Shown here piece after piece: positions 9,401 through 17,129 of a DNA stretch of 64,000 nucleotides. Origin of the DNA: DASQPR01 sp963797675 (GTDB lineage Bacteria > Actinomycetota > Actinomycetes > Mycobacteriales > Micromonosporaceae). The DNA lies in assembly GCA_963797675.1 (NCBI GenBank), contig CAWCQQ010000001.1, positions 124,001-188,000 on the forward strand, given 5' to 3'. Within the stretch, counting starts at the first letter, position 1. The number at the start of each line of letters is the position of its first letter. The position numbers and the translations under genes are program-made. The notes below the pieces were generated by a model. That model worked only from the letters and a program-made list of their open reading frames with translations, searched no databases and had not been told where the DNA came from.

Positions 9401-9944
9401 GGCCGCCCGGTCCACCGGGACCCGCCGGTCCACCGGGTCCATTCGGCCCGCCCGGTAGGCCTACCGTCGCCCGGCCTACCGTCGCCCGACCGGAGGCCGG
9501 GGGCACGCCGGCCCGGCCAGCCGGACCGGTCGGTCCCGGCAGCACCGGCGCACCGCGCTGATCACCGGCGAACGGATCGAACCCGCCACCGTCGTCATAT
9601 CCACCGCTGCCCTGGTCGCCGGAGGCCGGCGGTGGGTACGACTCGTCATATCCGCCGGACGGACGTACCGACGCACGGCCGACCGTGGCACGACCGGCGG
9701 GCGGAGCGGCATAGGGGTCGGCCGGCGACGCGTACGGATCCTGCGCGTAGGGGTCCGGAGCGTACGGATCCTGCGCGTACTGGTCCGGCTCGGGTGCATA
9801 GGACTGCGGGACGTACGGCGGTTGCTCTTCGGCGAAGGGATCGAACTCTGGCTCGTACCGATCGCCAGGTCCGTAGCCGTCGCCGCCGGGAGGTCGTCCG
9901 TGGCCTTGCTGCGGATAGGGGGAGTCGTCGTAGTACGAGGTCAT
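6468..9944 (-). CDS. ponA: Bifunctional class A penicillin-binding protein with two FN3 domains
   Basis: The 1158-residue protein polymerises and cross-links peptidoglycan outside the membrane. Residues 1-205 are a Pro/Gly/Tyr/Asp-rich cytoplasmic tail with two copies of GRATVGRA. A transmembrane anchor follows (about 208-232). The GT51 transglycosylase domain shows the catalytic E283DETFY motif and GGSTQGASTITQQ. The transpeptidase domain has S626SMK629, a later STN triad and K842TGT. Residues about 986-1072 and 1073-1158 are fibronectin type III domains (VQLNWDAVPG; LEISWDPSNG), replacing the PASTA domain found in some actinobacterial PBPs. It is the orthologue of mycobacterial PonA1 by synteny. 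The tail may be a regulatory phosphorylation target, which is inference. Confidence 0.96.
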   Translation of the reverse strand: MTSYYDDSPYPQQGHGRPPGGDGYGPGDRYEPEFDPFAEEQPPYVPQSYAPEPDQYAQDPYAPDPYAQDPYASPADPYAAPPAGRATVGRASVRPSGGYDESYPPPASGDQGSGGYDDGGGFDPFAGDQRGAPVLPGPTGPAGRAGVPPASGRATVGRATVGLPGGPNGPGGPAGPGGPGGPGGSGPTGAAGKGKKAVNKKRRRRNRILAGFASLIMLTGLIVVLGTYYSASAPLPSDLALPQATRILYSNGQLMAQIGSVTRFELADAAIPNFIKQAVVATEDETFYSNSGIDLKGILRAFVNNVSGGSTQGASTITQQYARQAEDLSQDSGYTRKIKEAAIAIKLTRSWGKPKILAAYLNTVPFGRGAYGIQAAALAYFKKDVTHLSIPEAMVLVDQIKDPNGGEYDPYQLCQGSKTAICPTDAAKIRFKYTGDQMVKLGYITAAQEASPEFAYPIDAVPNANTSNTGNQYLNTPVGFIVRQVMSELILAKSPLTNQPYMLLDNTPAFSEIALENGGYTITTTINQAAEAAAINAADFAKPTSPGYKTVPAGTDGELVSIDPPTGRVVAYYGGAVGTGLDYAGISLNLNLNLDENTPPTPASSAVGPAAIAAMGLAGAHRDPGSSMKTITMATALSQGYGLDSYWLGPPKLARPGESYLTNSLDDSCPNQPDACTMAEGLKRSTNTMYYGIAKQVGVGNVINMAQELGVQHIWDTSNKRYDLVAGNGVQVEREGKFGPDLGFGQLGIDLLDLAHAVSTIANNGMVETAHFVSNVQIPGQAALYREPLIGKQLTDFGVEKAHDEQWAMEQIMTRPDEVTSPWAIHTHYTNLLEGGRPSAGKTGTWELSEIDQRDNSVSAFSGYTAPGLGQLSTSVWVGSIGKITQPLIILDAKTGKPIPGGGHKTQILSGSRMAAPIWTQYMDAALKVDVKTSAAGKPLTWGAAKIEQFNGRDNTGDKAGNGASPSPSAPASGPVTTGPGGPLALNPPQNFMANAASDTSVQLNWDAVPGLHYRVFRDSTALGAQNPGYIDNGLQPGTFYTYTVSAYDDIGDSSNPAQAQVTTTGTPPSPAPQSPGNLKADNSTPGKLEISWDPSNGATSYQITISHGFQTDVNNVTVNGANYEFAGSINGTHYTIQVVAVGPGGTSKAATIKVTGK

Positions 9945-10065
9945 TCGTCACACCTTGCCGGTCGGGGTCGCGAAAATGTCACTCGCGATCCGGTTGCGGT
10001 AGCCAAATCCGCCGGGGATGAGCGGCTTTGGCGGTATTGATCACCCGGTATGGACCAGGTGAAGA

Positions 10066-10521
10066 TCATTGAGGCCCGGAGACCGTCGTGGCGATGGTGC
10101 CACCCATACCTGTGCCGGTGCCAACCGAACCTGAGGATTTATCATCTTCGCCGCCTGGATCGGCGCGCCCGAGCACATACTGCTCGATCAGATGGTTCCA
10201 TCCACAACCCCGGCACACCTCGACGACGTAAACCTGGAATTCACGCAACGTCATGGCGAGCAACGGGAGTTCGGCGCCGGACCGCGCCTGACCCGCGGAG
10301 GACTTGAGTTCGTCGCCGTAGACGTAGTTAACGTGCGTCAGGTTCTCTCGGCGACAGATCGGGCAGCGCTCTTCGGTGGGGTCGCCGTGGAAACGCGCTG
10401 CGCTTTTCAAATAGGGCGAAGCGTCACAAATGTCGTAAACGCCCACCCGGTTTGCGTAAAAGTCGCGCAGGAGCGCTCGCTTCGCCAGCGAGTAGTCCAC
10501 GGTTCCGCGCTGCGTACGCAT
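10066..10521 (-). CDS. DUF5318 family zinc-ribbon-like protein
   Basis: This conserved actinobacterial protein of unknown function has MRTQRGTVDYSLAKRALL at the start, CPICRREN and CRGCGWNHL as two Cys pairs that probably bind one zinc, and a Gly/Ser/Thr-rich C-terminal tail. Homologues (Rv0049 in M. tuberculosis) sit next to ponA1, suggesting a cell-wall link. I chose ATG 10521 because the family normally begins a few residues before VDY; an in-frame ATG at 10560 is also possible, with no better ribosome-binding site. Confidence 0.8.
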   Translation of the reverse strand: MRTQRGTVDYSLAKRALLRDFYANRVGVYDICDASPYLKSAARFHGDPTEERCPICRRENLTHVNYVYGDELKSSAGQARSGAELPLLAMTLREFQVYVVEVCRGCGWNHLIEQYVLGRADPGGEDDKSSGSVGTGTGMGGTIATTVSGPQ

Positions 10522-10632
10522 GGGCGCCAGATTACGCGCCTCCGTCAACTCCGGCGACATTCGTCACGCTCAGTGACGTACAGCACGTACTCCTGGGGGT
10601 TGCCAGATGGCATCGAGGCGCTCTAACGTTGC

Positions 10633-10653
10633 GATGTATCGCGGCGATACATC
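10633..10653. promoter_or_regulatory. Palindromic operator upstream of padR-ino1
   Basis: A perfect inverted repeat of 10 bp with a 1-nt centre (GATGTATCGC, g, GCGATACATC) lies 52 nt upstream of the PadR start. Long A/T-edged palindromes of this kind are typical PadR-family operators, so autoregulation is likely. Confidence 0.7.
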
Positions 10654-10705
10654 CGGCTCTAAAGCTGCTGGTCGTCATCGACGAGACCAGACGGGAGGCT
10701 GACAC

Positions 10706-11281
10706 GTGATGCTAGATCTAGCGATCCTGGGTCTTCTCCACGAGTCTCCAATGCATGGCTATGAGTTGCGTAAGCAGCTCGCCACGAAGCTGGGCGCATT
10801 CCGTGCTGCGATTTCCTACGGATCTCTCTACCCAAGCCTGCGCCGTCTGCAAACCGACGGATGGATTACCGAAGAGCCGGCTGCCGATTGCGGTACCGAC
10901 CCGGAGGCACCGCCGCTGACCAGCCGGCGCGGTCGCGTCGTTTACAAGATCACTGCGGAGGGCAAGGAGAGGTTCCAGGCCCTGCTCGCTCAGGCCGGAC
11001 CCGAGACGTTTGAAGACAACGGCTTCGGCGTGCACTTCGCCTTCTTCTCCCGCACCGACCAGGCCACCCGCCTTCGAATCCTCGAGGGTCGCCGTCGCAA
11101 GGTCGAAGAGCGTCGCGAAGGCATGCGTGACGCGCTCGGCCGAGCCGCCAGCCGGCTCGATGTCTACACGCTGGAACTGCAGCGGCACGGACTGGAAGCG
11201 TGCGAACGCGAGGTCCGATGGCTGGAAGAGCTGATCGCGACCGAGCGCTCCGGCCGTCAGCCGGGTCAACCAATCGAATAA
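10706..11281 (+). CDS. PadR-family transcriptional regulator
   Basis: The 191-residue protein has the PadR winged helix at residues 1-95 (MMLDLAILGLLHESPMHGYELRKQL, SYGSLYPSLRRLQTDGWI, and the wing ending GRVVYKITAEGKERF) and a C-terminal helical dimerisation domain. GGGAGG lies 7 nt before GTG 10706. It stands 128 nt upstream of inositol-1-phosphate synthase, as Rv0047c does with ino1, so it may control inositol or mycothiol supply. The palindrome at 10633 is its likely operator. Confidence 0.93.
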   Translation: MMLDLAILGLLHESPMHGYELRKQLATKLGAFRAAISYGSLYPSLRRLQTDGWITEEPAADCGTDPEAPPLTSRRGRVVYKITAEGKERFQALLAQAGPETFEDNGFGVHFAFFSRTDQATRLRILEGRRRKVEERREGMRDALGRAASRLDVYTLELQRHGLEACEREVRWLEELIATERSGRQPGQPIE

Positions 11282-11408
11282 ACAGACTTGACCAGCCGGA
11301 CGCCAGTCCGGCCGGTCGAAACCAGCCCGGGCAACCGGGTGGGTAATGAGGAAAAAATCCGCCTCCGGACACGCCGGAGCGGCCGTGATGATTGAAGGAG
11401 GCACTGCG

Positions 11409-12488
11409 ATGGGCTCCGTCCGCGTTGCCATCGTCGGTGTCGGTAACTGCGCCTCGTCCCTGGTTCAGGGCGTGGAGTACTACCGCAACGCCGACCCCAA
11501 CTCGCGTGTTCCGGGTCTCATGCACGTCACCTTCGGCGACTACCACGTCTCTGACGTGGAGTTCGTCGCGGCGTTCGACGTGGACGCCAAGAAGGTTGGG
11601 CGTGACCTGGCAGAGGCGATTGTCGCCAGCGAGAACAACACCATCAAGCTGTGCGATGTCGCGCCGACCGGCGTGAACGTCCAGCGTGGCCCGACGCTTG
11701 ACGGCATGGGTCAGTACTACAAGGAGATCGTCGAAGAATCCGACGAGAACCCGGTCGACGTCGTCGCCGCTCTCCGTGAGGCACGGGTCGACGTCGTCGT
11801 CTCCTACCTCCCGGTCGGATCCGATGACGCCGACAAGTTCTACGCGCAGGCCGCGATGGACGCCGGTTGCGGCTTCGTCAACGCTCTGCCGGTCTTCATC
11901 GCCTCGGACCCGGTCTGGGCGAAGAAGTTCGAGGATGCCGGCCTTCCGATCGTCGGTGACGACATCAAGTCCCAGGTCGGCGCCACGATCGTGCACCGTG
12001 CGCTCGCGAAGCTGTTCGAAGACCGCGGTGTGGAGTTGCTTCGCACGTACCAGCTGAACTTCGGCGGCAACATGGACTTCATGAACATGTTGGAGCGCAA
12101 GCGCCTCGTCTCGAAGAAGATCTCGAAGACCCAGTCGGTCACCTCGCAGATCCCGCACGAGATGCAGCGCAGTGACGTACACATCGGCCCGTCGGACCAC
12201 GTGCCGTGGCTCGACGACCGCAAGTGGGCGTACATCCGGCTCGAGGGTCGCGCCTTCGGCGATGTCCCGCTGAACGCGGAACTCAAGCTCGAGGTGCACG
12301 ACTCGCCGAACTCGGCCGGTGTCATCATCGACGCGGTTCGCGCCTGCAAGATCGCCATGGATCGCAAGATCGCTGGACCGGTCCTGTCCGCGTCGAGCTA
12401 CTTCATGAAGTCACCGCCGGTGCAGTACTCCGACCACGACGCGCACGCCGCCGTCGAGGCCTTCATCAAAGGTGAGATCGAGCGCTAA
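11409..12488 (+). CDS. ino1: Inositol-3-phosphate synthase
   Basis: The 359-residue NAD-dependent enzyme converts glucose 6-phosphate to myo-inositol 3-phosphate, precursor of phosphatidylinositol, mannosides and mycothiol. The Rossmann motif VAIVGVGNCASSLVQG is at residues 5-20, and conserved catalytic-region motifs VSYLPVGSDDA, PIVGDDIKSQVGATIVHR, QLNFGGNMDFMNM and SKKISKTQSV are all present. ATG 11409 follows GAAGGAGG at a good distance; upstream in-frame codons from 11346 are not needed. It is a complete gene of normal length. Confidence 0.97.
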   Translation: MGSVRVAIVGVGNCASSLVQGVEYYRNADPNSRVPGLMHVTFGDYHVSDVEFVAAFDVDAKKVGRDLAEAIVASENNTIKLCDVAPTGVNVQRGPTLDGMGQYYKEIVEESDENPVDVVAALREARVDVVVSYLPVGSDDADKFYAQAAMDAGCGFVNALPVFIASDPVWAKKFEDAGLPIVGDDIKSQVGATIVHRALAKLFEDRGVELLRTYQLNFGGNMDFMNMLERKRLVSKKISKTQSVTSQIPHEMQRSDVHIGPSDHVPWLDDRKWAYIRLEGRAFGDVPLNAELKLEVHDSPNSAGVIIDAVRACKIAMDRKIAGPVLSASSYFMKSPPVQYSDHDAHAAVEAFIKGEIER

Positions 12489-12501
12489 GCACCTGTTACC
12501 C

Positions 12502-12548
12502 AAAAGAGAGCGTCCCTGCTACCGAAACCGGCAGGGGCGTTCTCTTTT
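12502..12548. terminator. Bidirectional terminator between ino1 and ogt
   Basis: AAAAGAGAGCGTCCCTGC pairs with GCAGGGGCGTTCTCTTTT with minor mismatches. The A-run on one side and T-run on the other give an intrinsic terminator on both strands for the convergent genes. Confidence 0.85.
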
Positions 12549-13067
12549 CTATTGCTCGAACTCGCGCTCGATCCGCACGCGCGCCTCGAGTTGCAGCAGG
12601 AACCGCTTCCGATCCAGGCCGCCGCCGAACCCGACGAGCTTGCCACCGGCGCCGACCACGCGATGGCACGGCACGATCACCGGCACGGGGTTGCGGTTGC
12701 ATGCGGTACCGACGGCCCGCGCCGCTTCCGGATCGCCGAGTTCTTTCGCAATGTCGCCATACGTCGCCATCTCGCCATAGGGGATGGCGGCGATCGCGTC
12801 CCACACTGCACGGTCAAAATCAGACCCATCCGGTACGGCCAGCGGCACGTCAAAATCTGACAATTCGCCAGCAAAGTACCGTTGCAGCTGATCGGCGGTC
12901 TTCGTCAGGATCGGATCCGGGTCGGACGCCACGACATAGCGGCCGACACCACCGAAGTGCAGCTTCGTGATCACGCCATGGTCGGCGGCCAAGCCGAACG
13001 TACCGATGGGGGTTGGCACCTCGATCCACTGCTCCATGTCCTCCAGTCTGCACGGGACCTCCGACAT
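12549..13067 (-). CDS. ogt: Methylated-DNA--protein-cysteine methyltransferase
   Basis: The suicide DNA-repair protein transfers alkyl groups from O6-alkylguanine to its own cysteine. It shows the helix-turn-helix helicase-like region IPYGEMATYGDIAKELG, the Asn hinge and RAVGTACNRNPVPVIVPCHRVVGAGG with the acceptor Cys in PCHRV, and a C-terminal FLLQLEARV helix. The N-terminal domain starts WIEVPTPIGTFGLAA. Starts at 13067 (MSEVPC) and 13037 (MEQWIE) are both possible; GGAGG lies only 2 nt before the second, so I prefer the first. Confidence 0.93.
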   Translation of the reverse strand: MSEVPCRLEDMEQWIEVPTPIGTFGLAADHGVITKLHFGGVGRYVVASDPDPILTKTADQLQRYFAGELSDFDVPLAVPDGSDFDRAVWDAIAAIPYGEMATYGDIAKELGDPEAARAVGTACNRNPVPVIVPCHRVVGAGGKLVGFGGGLDRKRFLLQLEARVRIEREFEQ

Positions 13068-13201
13068 CGCCCACATATGCGATCGTTCGGCGTGACGGTC
13101 TGCTAGATCACACATCGAGGGCGAGCGCGAGTGGCGGTGCGGGTCTACTTTGATTCCGGTGGTCGCGCCATTGGGACGCGACGCCGTGGAGGCGATACGC
13201 G

Positions 13202-13762
13202 GTGACGACAACGTTCCTCATCGTTGGCGGGTTCGGGCTGTTCATGCTCGCCGGATCGCTTTTCCACGGCGGTCACGTCCATTTCGGACATGTCCACTTT
13301 CACCTGCCGGTCCGGCTGCACGTCGGCCACGGCGGGCATCCGTCCGCAGACACCGCTCTTTCGCTGCCGAGCATCGCCGGTTTCATCGGTGCGTTCGGTT
13401 TCGCCGGTGCGATCGCGGCCCAACTGCTTCATCCGCGTACGGCCACGATCCCGTCCCTGATCGGTGTCGCCGCCGCGTTTCCGACCGCGTACCTTGCCGC
13501 CCGCCTGACGCGCGCGGCAATGGAGATGCGCACGGACGCGACGCCGACCCAGCAGGACGTGATCGGCTCGCTCGGCGTCGTGATCCGGTCCATACCCGAG
13601 CAGGGGTACGGAGAAGTCCGCGTCGCGTTCGCCGGCCAGCTGATGAAGTTCCACGCACGGGCGGCAATGCCGCTGACCGCGGGTACGCGGATCCTCGTGA
13701 TCGACGCACCCAGTTCCAGCAGCGTGGTCGTCGAATCGACGGCCACTCACCTTCTCGACTGA
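13202..13762 (+). CDS. NfeD-like membrane protein with His-rich segment
   Basis: The 186-residue protein has two hydrophobic segments near the N-terminus, followed by a second pair (LPSIAGFIGAFGFAGAIAAQ; IPSLIGVAAAFPTAYLAARL) and a C-terminal OB-fold-like domain (QQDVIGSLGVVIRSIPEQGYGEVRVAF ... TRILVIDAPSSSSVVVE), the pattern of NfeD proteins. Directly downstream, after 36 nt, lies a flotillin, the usual partner in membrane microdomain assembly. Residues about 22-46 contain ten His, HGGHVHFGHVHFH being the core; such a segment could bind metal. GGAGG precedes GTG 13202 by 9 nt. Confidence 0.8.
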   Translation: MTTTFLIVGGFGLFMLAGSLFHGGHVHFGHVHFHLPVRLHVGHGGHPSADTALSLPSIAGFIGAFGFAGAIAAQLLHPRTATIPSLIGVAAAFPTAYLAARLTRAAMEMRTDATPTQQDVIGSLGVVIRSIPEQGYGEVRVAFAGQLMKFHARAAMPLTAGTRILVIDAPSSSSVVVESTATHLLD

Positions 13763-13798
13763 CACTCGGTCAGTTGACGTGTCCACAAAGGATGCACC

Positions 13799-15307
13799 AT
13801 GTCTTCCCTCGTCGTAGCGATCGTCGGTGCGGCACTGCTCGTACTCATGATCATCTGGTTCGTCCTGTCCCGGATCCGGGTTGCCGGACCTAACCAGGCG
13901 TTCATCATCACCGGCCGCAAGACCCACGGCACCCGTAACGCGGAAGGCATCACCGTCGCCGACCTGTCCGGCCAGAAAGTGGTCATGGGCGCATCGGTGT
14001 TCGTGATGCCGATCGTGCAGAAGCTGTACGTCCTGGACCTGTCCAGCCGGGAGATCCCGGTCAGCATCACCGGAGCCGTCAGCAAGCAGGGCATCCGCTG
14101 TGACGCGGATGCGGTCGCGATCGTCAAGGTCGGCGGCTCGGCCGAGTCGATCCGCTCGTCCGCACAGCGCTTCCTGCACCAGCAGGACCGGATCGCCACG
14201 TTCACGGCGCAGGTGCTCGCCGGTGCGCTGCGTTCGATCGTGGGACGCCTGACGGTCGAGGAGATCATCCGGGATCGCGCCGCGTTCGCGAATGCCGTCG
14301 CGGAGGAGGCCGAGCACTCGCTCACCCACCAGGGCCTGGTGCTGGACGCATTCCAGCTCGAAGACATCCGGACCGCCGGGTCCTACCTGGCCGACCTCGG
14401 CCGGCCGGAGGCAGCACGGGTCTTCAAGGCCGCCGCGATCGCGGAGGCGCTGGCCCGGCAGAACGCCGAGCAGGAGCGGATGAAGGCGGAGGAGGCGATC
14501 GCCGAGGCCGAGCGCAACCTGGCGCTGAAGAAGGCGCAGGTACAGGCCGAGATCGACGCCGCGAACGCGAAGTCCGCCGCGGCCGGCCCGATCATGGAGG
14601 CCGAGCAGCAGCAGACGATCCTGACCGAGCAGCAGAAGGTCGCCGAGCGCAACGCGGAGCTCAAGCAGCGCCAACTCGACACCGAGGTCCGCAAGCCGGC
14701 CGACGCTGCACGGTACAAGCTGGAGCAGGAGGCGGAGGCGGCTCGTAACGCGGCGGTCCTGCACGCCGACGCCGCGCGTCAGTCCACGATCGCGGCCGCG
14801 CAGGCCACCGCCGAGCAGGCTCGCCTGCTGGGTGAGGGTGAAAAGGCACGCCGTGCCGCCCTCGCCGATGCGAACGCGATCGAAGGTGCGAAGCAGGGTG
14901 AGGCCGAGCAGCGTCGTCGTTCGGCGATCGCCGAAGCGGTCGAGCGCGAAGGTGCCGCCGAGGCGTCCGCGATCCTCGCCCGCGGCAACGCCGAGGCCGA
15001 GGCGATGCGGCAGAAGGCGGACGCGTTCGCGACCTACGGCGACGCGGCCGTCCTGGAAATGCTGGTCCGGGTCATGCCGCAGATGATCGAGGCGGCGTCG
15101 GCTCCGATGGCGTCGATCGACAAGCTGACGGTCATCTCGACCGACGGCGCGGCGTCGCTGACCAAGACCGTCGCCGCGAACGTCGCCCAGGGCCTGCAGA
15201 TGGGCTCCGACCTGACCGGCATCGACCTGACCGCGCTGCTCGCGCGGCTCGGTGGCGGAGCCGTCTCGAACGGCGACACCCCGGCGCTGGAGGCAACACA
15301 GAACTAA
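13799..15307 (+). CDS. floT: Flotillin / SPFH-domain membrane scaffold protein
   Basis: The 502-residue protein has one N-terminal membrane helix (SLVVAIVGAALLVLMIIWFVL), an SPFH/band-7 domain (about 30-200, with VFVMPIVQKLYVLDLSSREIPV) and a long Ala/Glu/Lys/Arg-rich coiled coil (about 210-420) with AEAEAMR repeats, then a short C-terminal oligomerisation region. It organises functional membrane microdomains together with the NfeD-like partner upstream. ATG 13799 follows AAAGGA. A strong hairpin follows the gene. Confidence 0.92.
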   Translation: MSSLVVAIVGAALLVLMIIWFVLSRIRVAGPNQAFIITGRKTHGTRNAEGITVADLSGQKVVMGASVFVMPIVQKLYVLDLSSREIPVSITGAVSKQGIRCDADAVAIVKVGGSAESIRSSAQRFLHQQDRIATFTAQVLAGALRSIVGRLTVEEIIRDRAAFANAVAEEAEHSLTHQGLVLDAFQLEDIRTAGSYLADLGRPEAARVFKAAAIAEALARQNAEQERMKAEEAIAEAERNLALKKAQVQAEIDAANAKSAAAGPIMEAEQQQTILTEQQKVAERNAELKQRQLDTEVRKPADAARYKLEQEAEAARNAAVLHADAARQSTIAAAQATAEQARLLGEGEKARRAALADANAIEGAKQGEAEQRRRSAIAEAVEREGAAEASAILARGNAEAEAMRQKADAFATYGDAAVLEMLVRVMPQMIEAASAPMASIDKLTVISTDGAASLTKTVAANVAQGLQMGSDLTGIDLTALLARLGGGAVSNGDTPALEATQN

Positions 15308-15343
15308 CCGCCGGGTTCGAAACGAGTCCAGGCTGCGGACAAG

Positions 15344-15383
15344 ACGCCGGTCAGCGTACGAAGAGACGTACGCTGACCGGCGT
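15344..15383. terminator. Long hairpin after floT, overlapping the next start codon
   Basis: ACGCCGGTCAGCGTACG (15344-15360) and its perfect complement (15367-15383) form a 17-bp stem with a 6-nt loop. It is a likely terminator for the nfeD-floT unit. The 3' arm covers the GTG start codon of the MFS gene at 15382. Confidence 0.75.
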
Positions 15384-16686
15384 GTCTGTAGATCGCCTCG
15401 AGTCGCCGCCGCACCCCGGCAACGTCCGTACGCTGCTCCAACTGCGCGGCTTCCGGCGCCTGGTGGCCACCCGGCTGACCAGCCAGTTCGGTGACGGTCT
15501 ATTCCAGGCGGCGTTCGCCGGCTCGGTCTTGTTCAACCCGGCCCAGCAGACCAGCCCGATCAAGATTGCGACCGGCTTCGCGGTTCTGGTGATCCCGTTC
15601 TCGCTGCTCGGCCCGTTCGCCGGGGTCTTCCTCGACCGTTGGCAACGCCGCAACATCATCTACGTTGCCAACATCATCCGTGCCCTGCTGGCGCTGCCGG
15701 CCGCGCTGCTCGTCGCCACCGGCGGCCCTGGGGTTGGCTTCTTCGCGTGCGCACTCGTGATCGCGGCGATCAACCGGTTCTTCCTGTCCGGGCTGTCCGC
15801 GGCGCAACCGCACGTCGTGCCGGAGCCACTGCTCGTGACCGCGAACGCGGCCGCGCCGACGATGGGCACGGTGGCGTACTCGGCGGGGCTCGGCGTCACC
15901 GCTCTCGCGCTGCACACGGTGCTGCACACCGACAACGCCGGGTACGGCTACCTCGCCGCGGTCGGTGCCCTCGCGTACGCGGCGGCGGCGTTGATCGCCC
16001 GGGCGTCGTTCCGGGCCGACGAACTCGGACCGGACGGCGAGATCGTCAACGCCGGCACGCTGATGTCCGAGATCGCCGTGGTCACGCTCGGCATGATTGC
16101 GGGTGCGAAACACCTGGTCGCCCGGCGTCGTGTGGCCACCGCGATGGGCGTACAGGCGCTCTGCCGGCTGCTGTACGGCGTCCTGACGCTCGCGACGCTG
16201 CTGCTCTACTCCCGCTTCTTCTACTCGAGCTACACCGCGGCCCTGACCGGCCTCGGCCAGATCGTCGTCGTCGGCAGCTTCGGCGTGATCGCAGCCGCAT
16301 TCGTGACGCCGATCGCGACCCGGCGCTTCGGCTCCCGGGCCTGGATCATCGCGATGACACTGCTGGCCGGCGTGGCCCTGCCAATCCTCGGGCTGCCGTT
16401 CGTGCCGCTGCTGCTGGTCGCCGCGACGTTCTTGATGAACGTGTCGTCGCAAGGCATCAAGATCGTCGTGGATACGAACGTGCAGACGTACTGCGACGAG
16501 AACTTCCGCGGGCGGGTGTTCAGCGTCGAGGACACGCTGTTCAACGTGCTCTTCGTGATCGGCATGTTCATCGCCGCGTTGACGCTGCCGCTGAACGGCC
16601 ACTCGGCCACCGCGATCGTGCTGATCTCGGCCGGATACCTGCTGCTGGCGGCCGGGTACGCCGTGATCAGCCGAAACGAGACCTAA
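15382..16686 (+). CDS. MFS transporter
   Basis: The 434-residue protein has about 12 hydrophobic helices and the MFS loop 2-3 motif in the form GPFAGVFLDRWQRRNI, which marks it as a drug or solute exporter of the MFS_3 (enterobactin-exporter-like) type. Substrate cannot be told. GTG 15382 is the only good start before the conserved core, and it is buried in a hairpin arm with no clear ribosome-binding site. Translation may therefore depend on melting of that stem or on a leaderless transcript. It converges with the FMN-binding gene, overlapping by 4 nt. Confidence 0.88.
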   Translation: MSVDRLESPPHPGNVRTLLQLRGFRRLVATRLTSQFGDGLFQAAFAGSVLFNPAQQTSPIKIATGFAVLVIPFSLLGPFAGVFLDRWQRRNIIYVANIIRALLALPAALLVATGGPGVGFFACALVIAAINRFFLSGLSAAQPHVVPEPLLVTANAAAPTMGTVAYSAGLGVTALALHTVLHTDNAGYGYLAAVGALAYAAAALIARASFRADELGPDGEIVNAGTLMSEIAVVTLGMIAGAKHLVARRRVATAMGVQALCRLLYGVLTLATLLLYSRFFYSSYTAALTGLGQIVVVGSFGVIAAAFVTPIATRRFGSRAWIIAMTLLAGVALPILGLPFVPLLLVAATFLMNVSSQGIKIVVDTNVQTYCDENFRGRVFSVEDTLFNVLFVIGMFIAALTLPLNGHSATAIVLISAGYLLLAAGYAVISRNET

Positions 16687-17129
16687 GCGGCGTGCGTCGC
16701 CGCCGTGTTCAGCGCGGCCTGCAACGACTGCGCGTACGCGTCGCTGGTGTAGGTCGCGCCGGATACCACGTCGATCTTCGAGTTCTGCGCCTTCAACGTC
16801 TCGCTCCGCAGCATCGGTGTCGCGAACTTGTTCAGCTGCGTCGAGAACGCGTGATCGGTCGGTATCTGCAGTACCACGACGTCGCCGATCTTGCCGTTCG
16901 CGATGTCGACCTGCACCTGCACCGGACCGAACGGCGTGGTGACGACCGGCCCGGTCACGACGTACGTCCCGGGCGCCGGCTTCCCGGTTGACGCCACGCC
17001 GGCCAGATCGGCAAGGCGCTGGCCGGACGTACCGTCGGCGGTAATCCCCTGCGAGCCCTTCGCGCCGACGAGCAGCAGCACACCGGTGGCCGTACCGGCG
17101 AGGGCGAATGCGACCGCGCGCGTCGTCAT
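16683..17129 (-). CDS. Secreted or lipid-side FMN-binding domain protein
   Basis: The 148-residue protein has an N-terminal membrane helix or signal (AVAFALAGTATGVLLLVGA) and a single FMN-binding domain with the flavinylation motif SGATYTS near residue 123, in which Thr is joined to FMN by the transferase ApbE. It overlaps the upstream reductase by 4 nt, so the two form an operon: the reductase passes electrons across the membrane to this carrier. No ApbE gene is in the window. The final extracytoplasmic acceptor is unknown. Confidence 0.9.
   Translation of the reverse strand: MTTRAVAFALAGTATGVLLLVGAKGSQGITADGTSGQRLADLAGVASTGKPAPGTYVVTGPVVTTPFGPVQVQVDIANGKIGDVVVLQIPTDHAFSTQLNKFATPMLRSETLKAQNSKIDVVSGATYTSDAYAQSLQAALNTAATHAA

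Noticed and set aside
13145..14764. A 539-codon minus-strand open frame opposite the NfeD and flotillin genes
   Set aside because: Leu/Arg/Asp-rich antisense shadow with no ribosome-binding site or motif. The plus-strand frames encode clear NfeD and SPFH domains.
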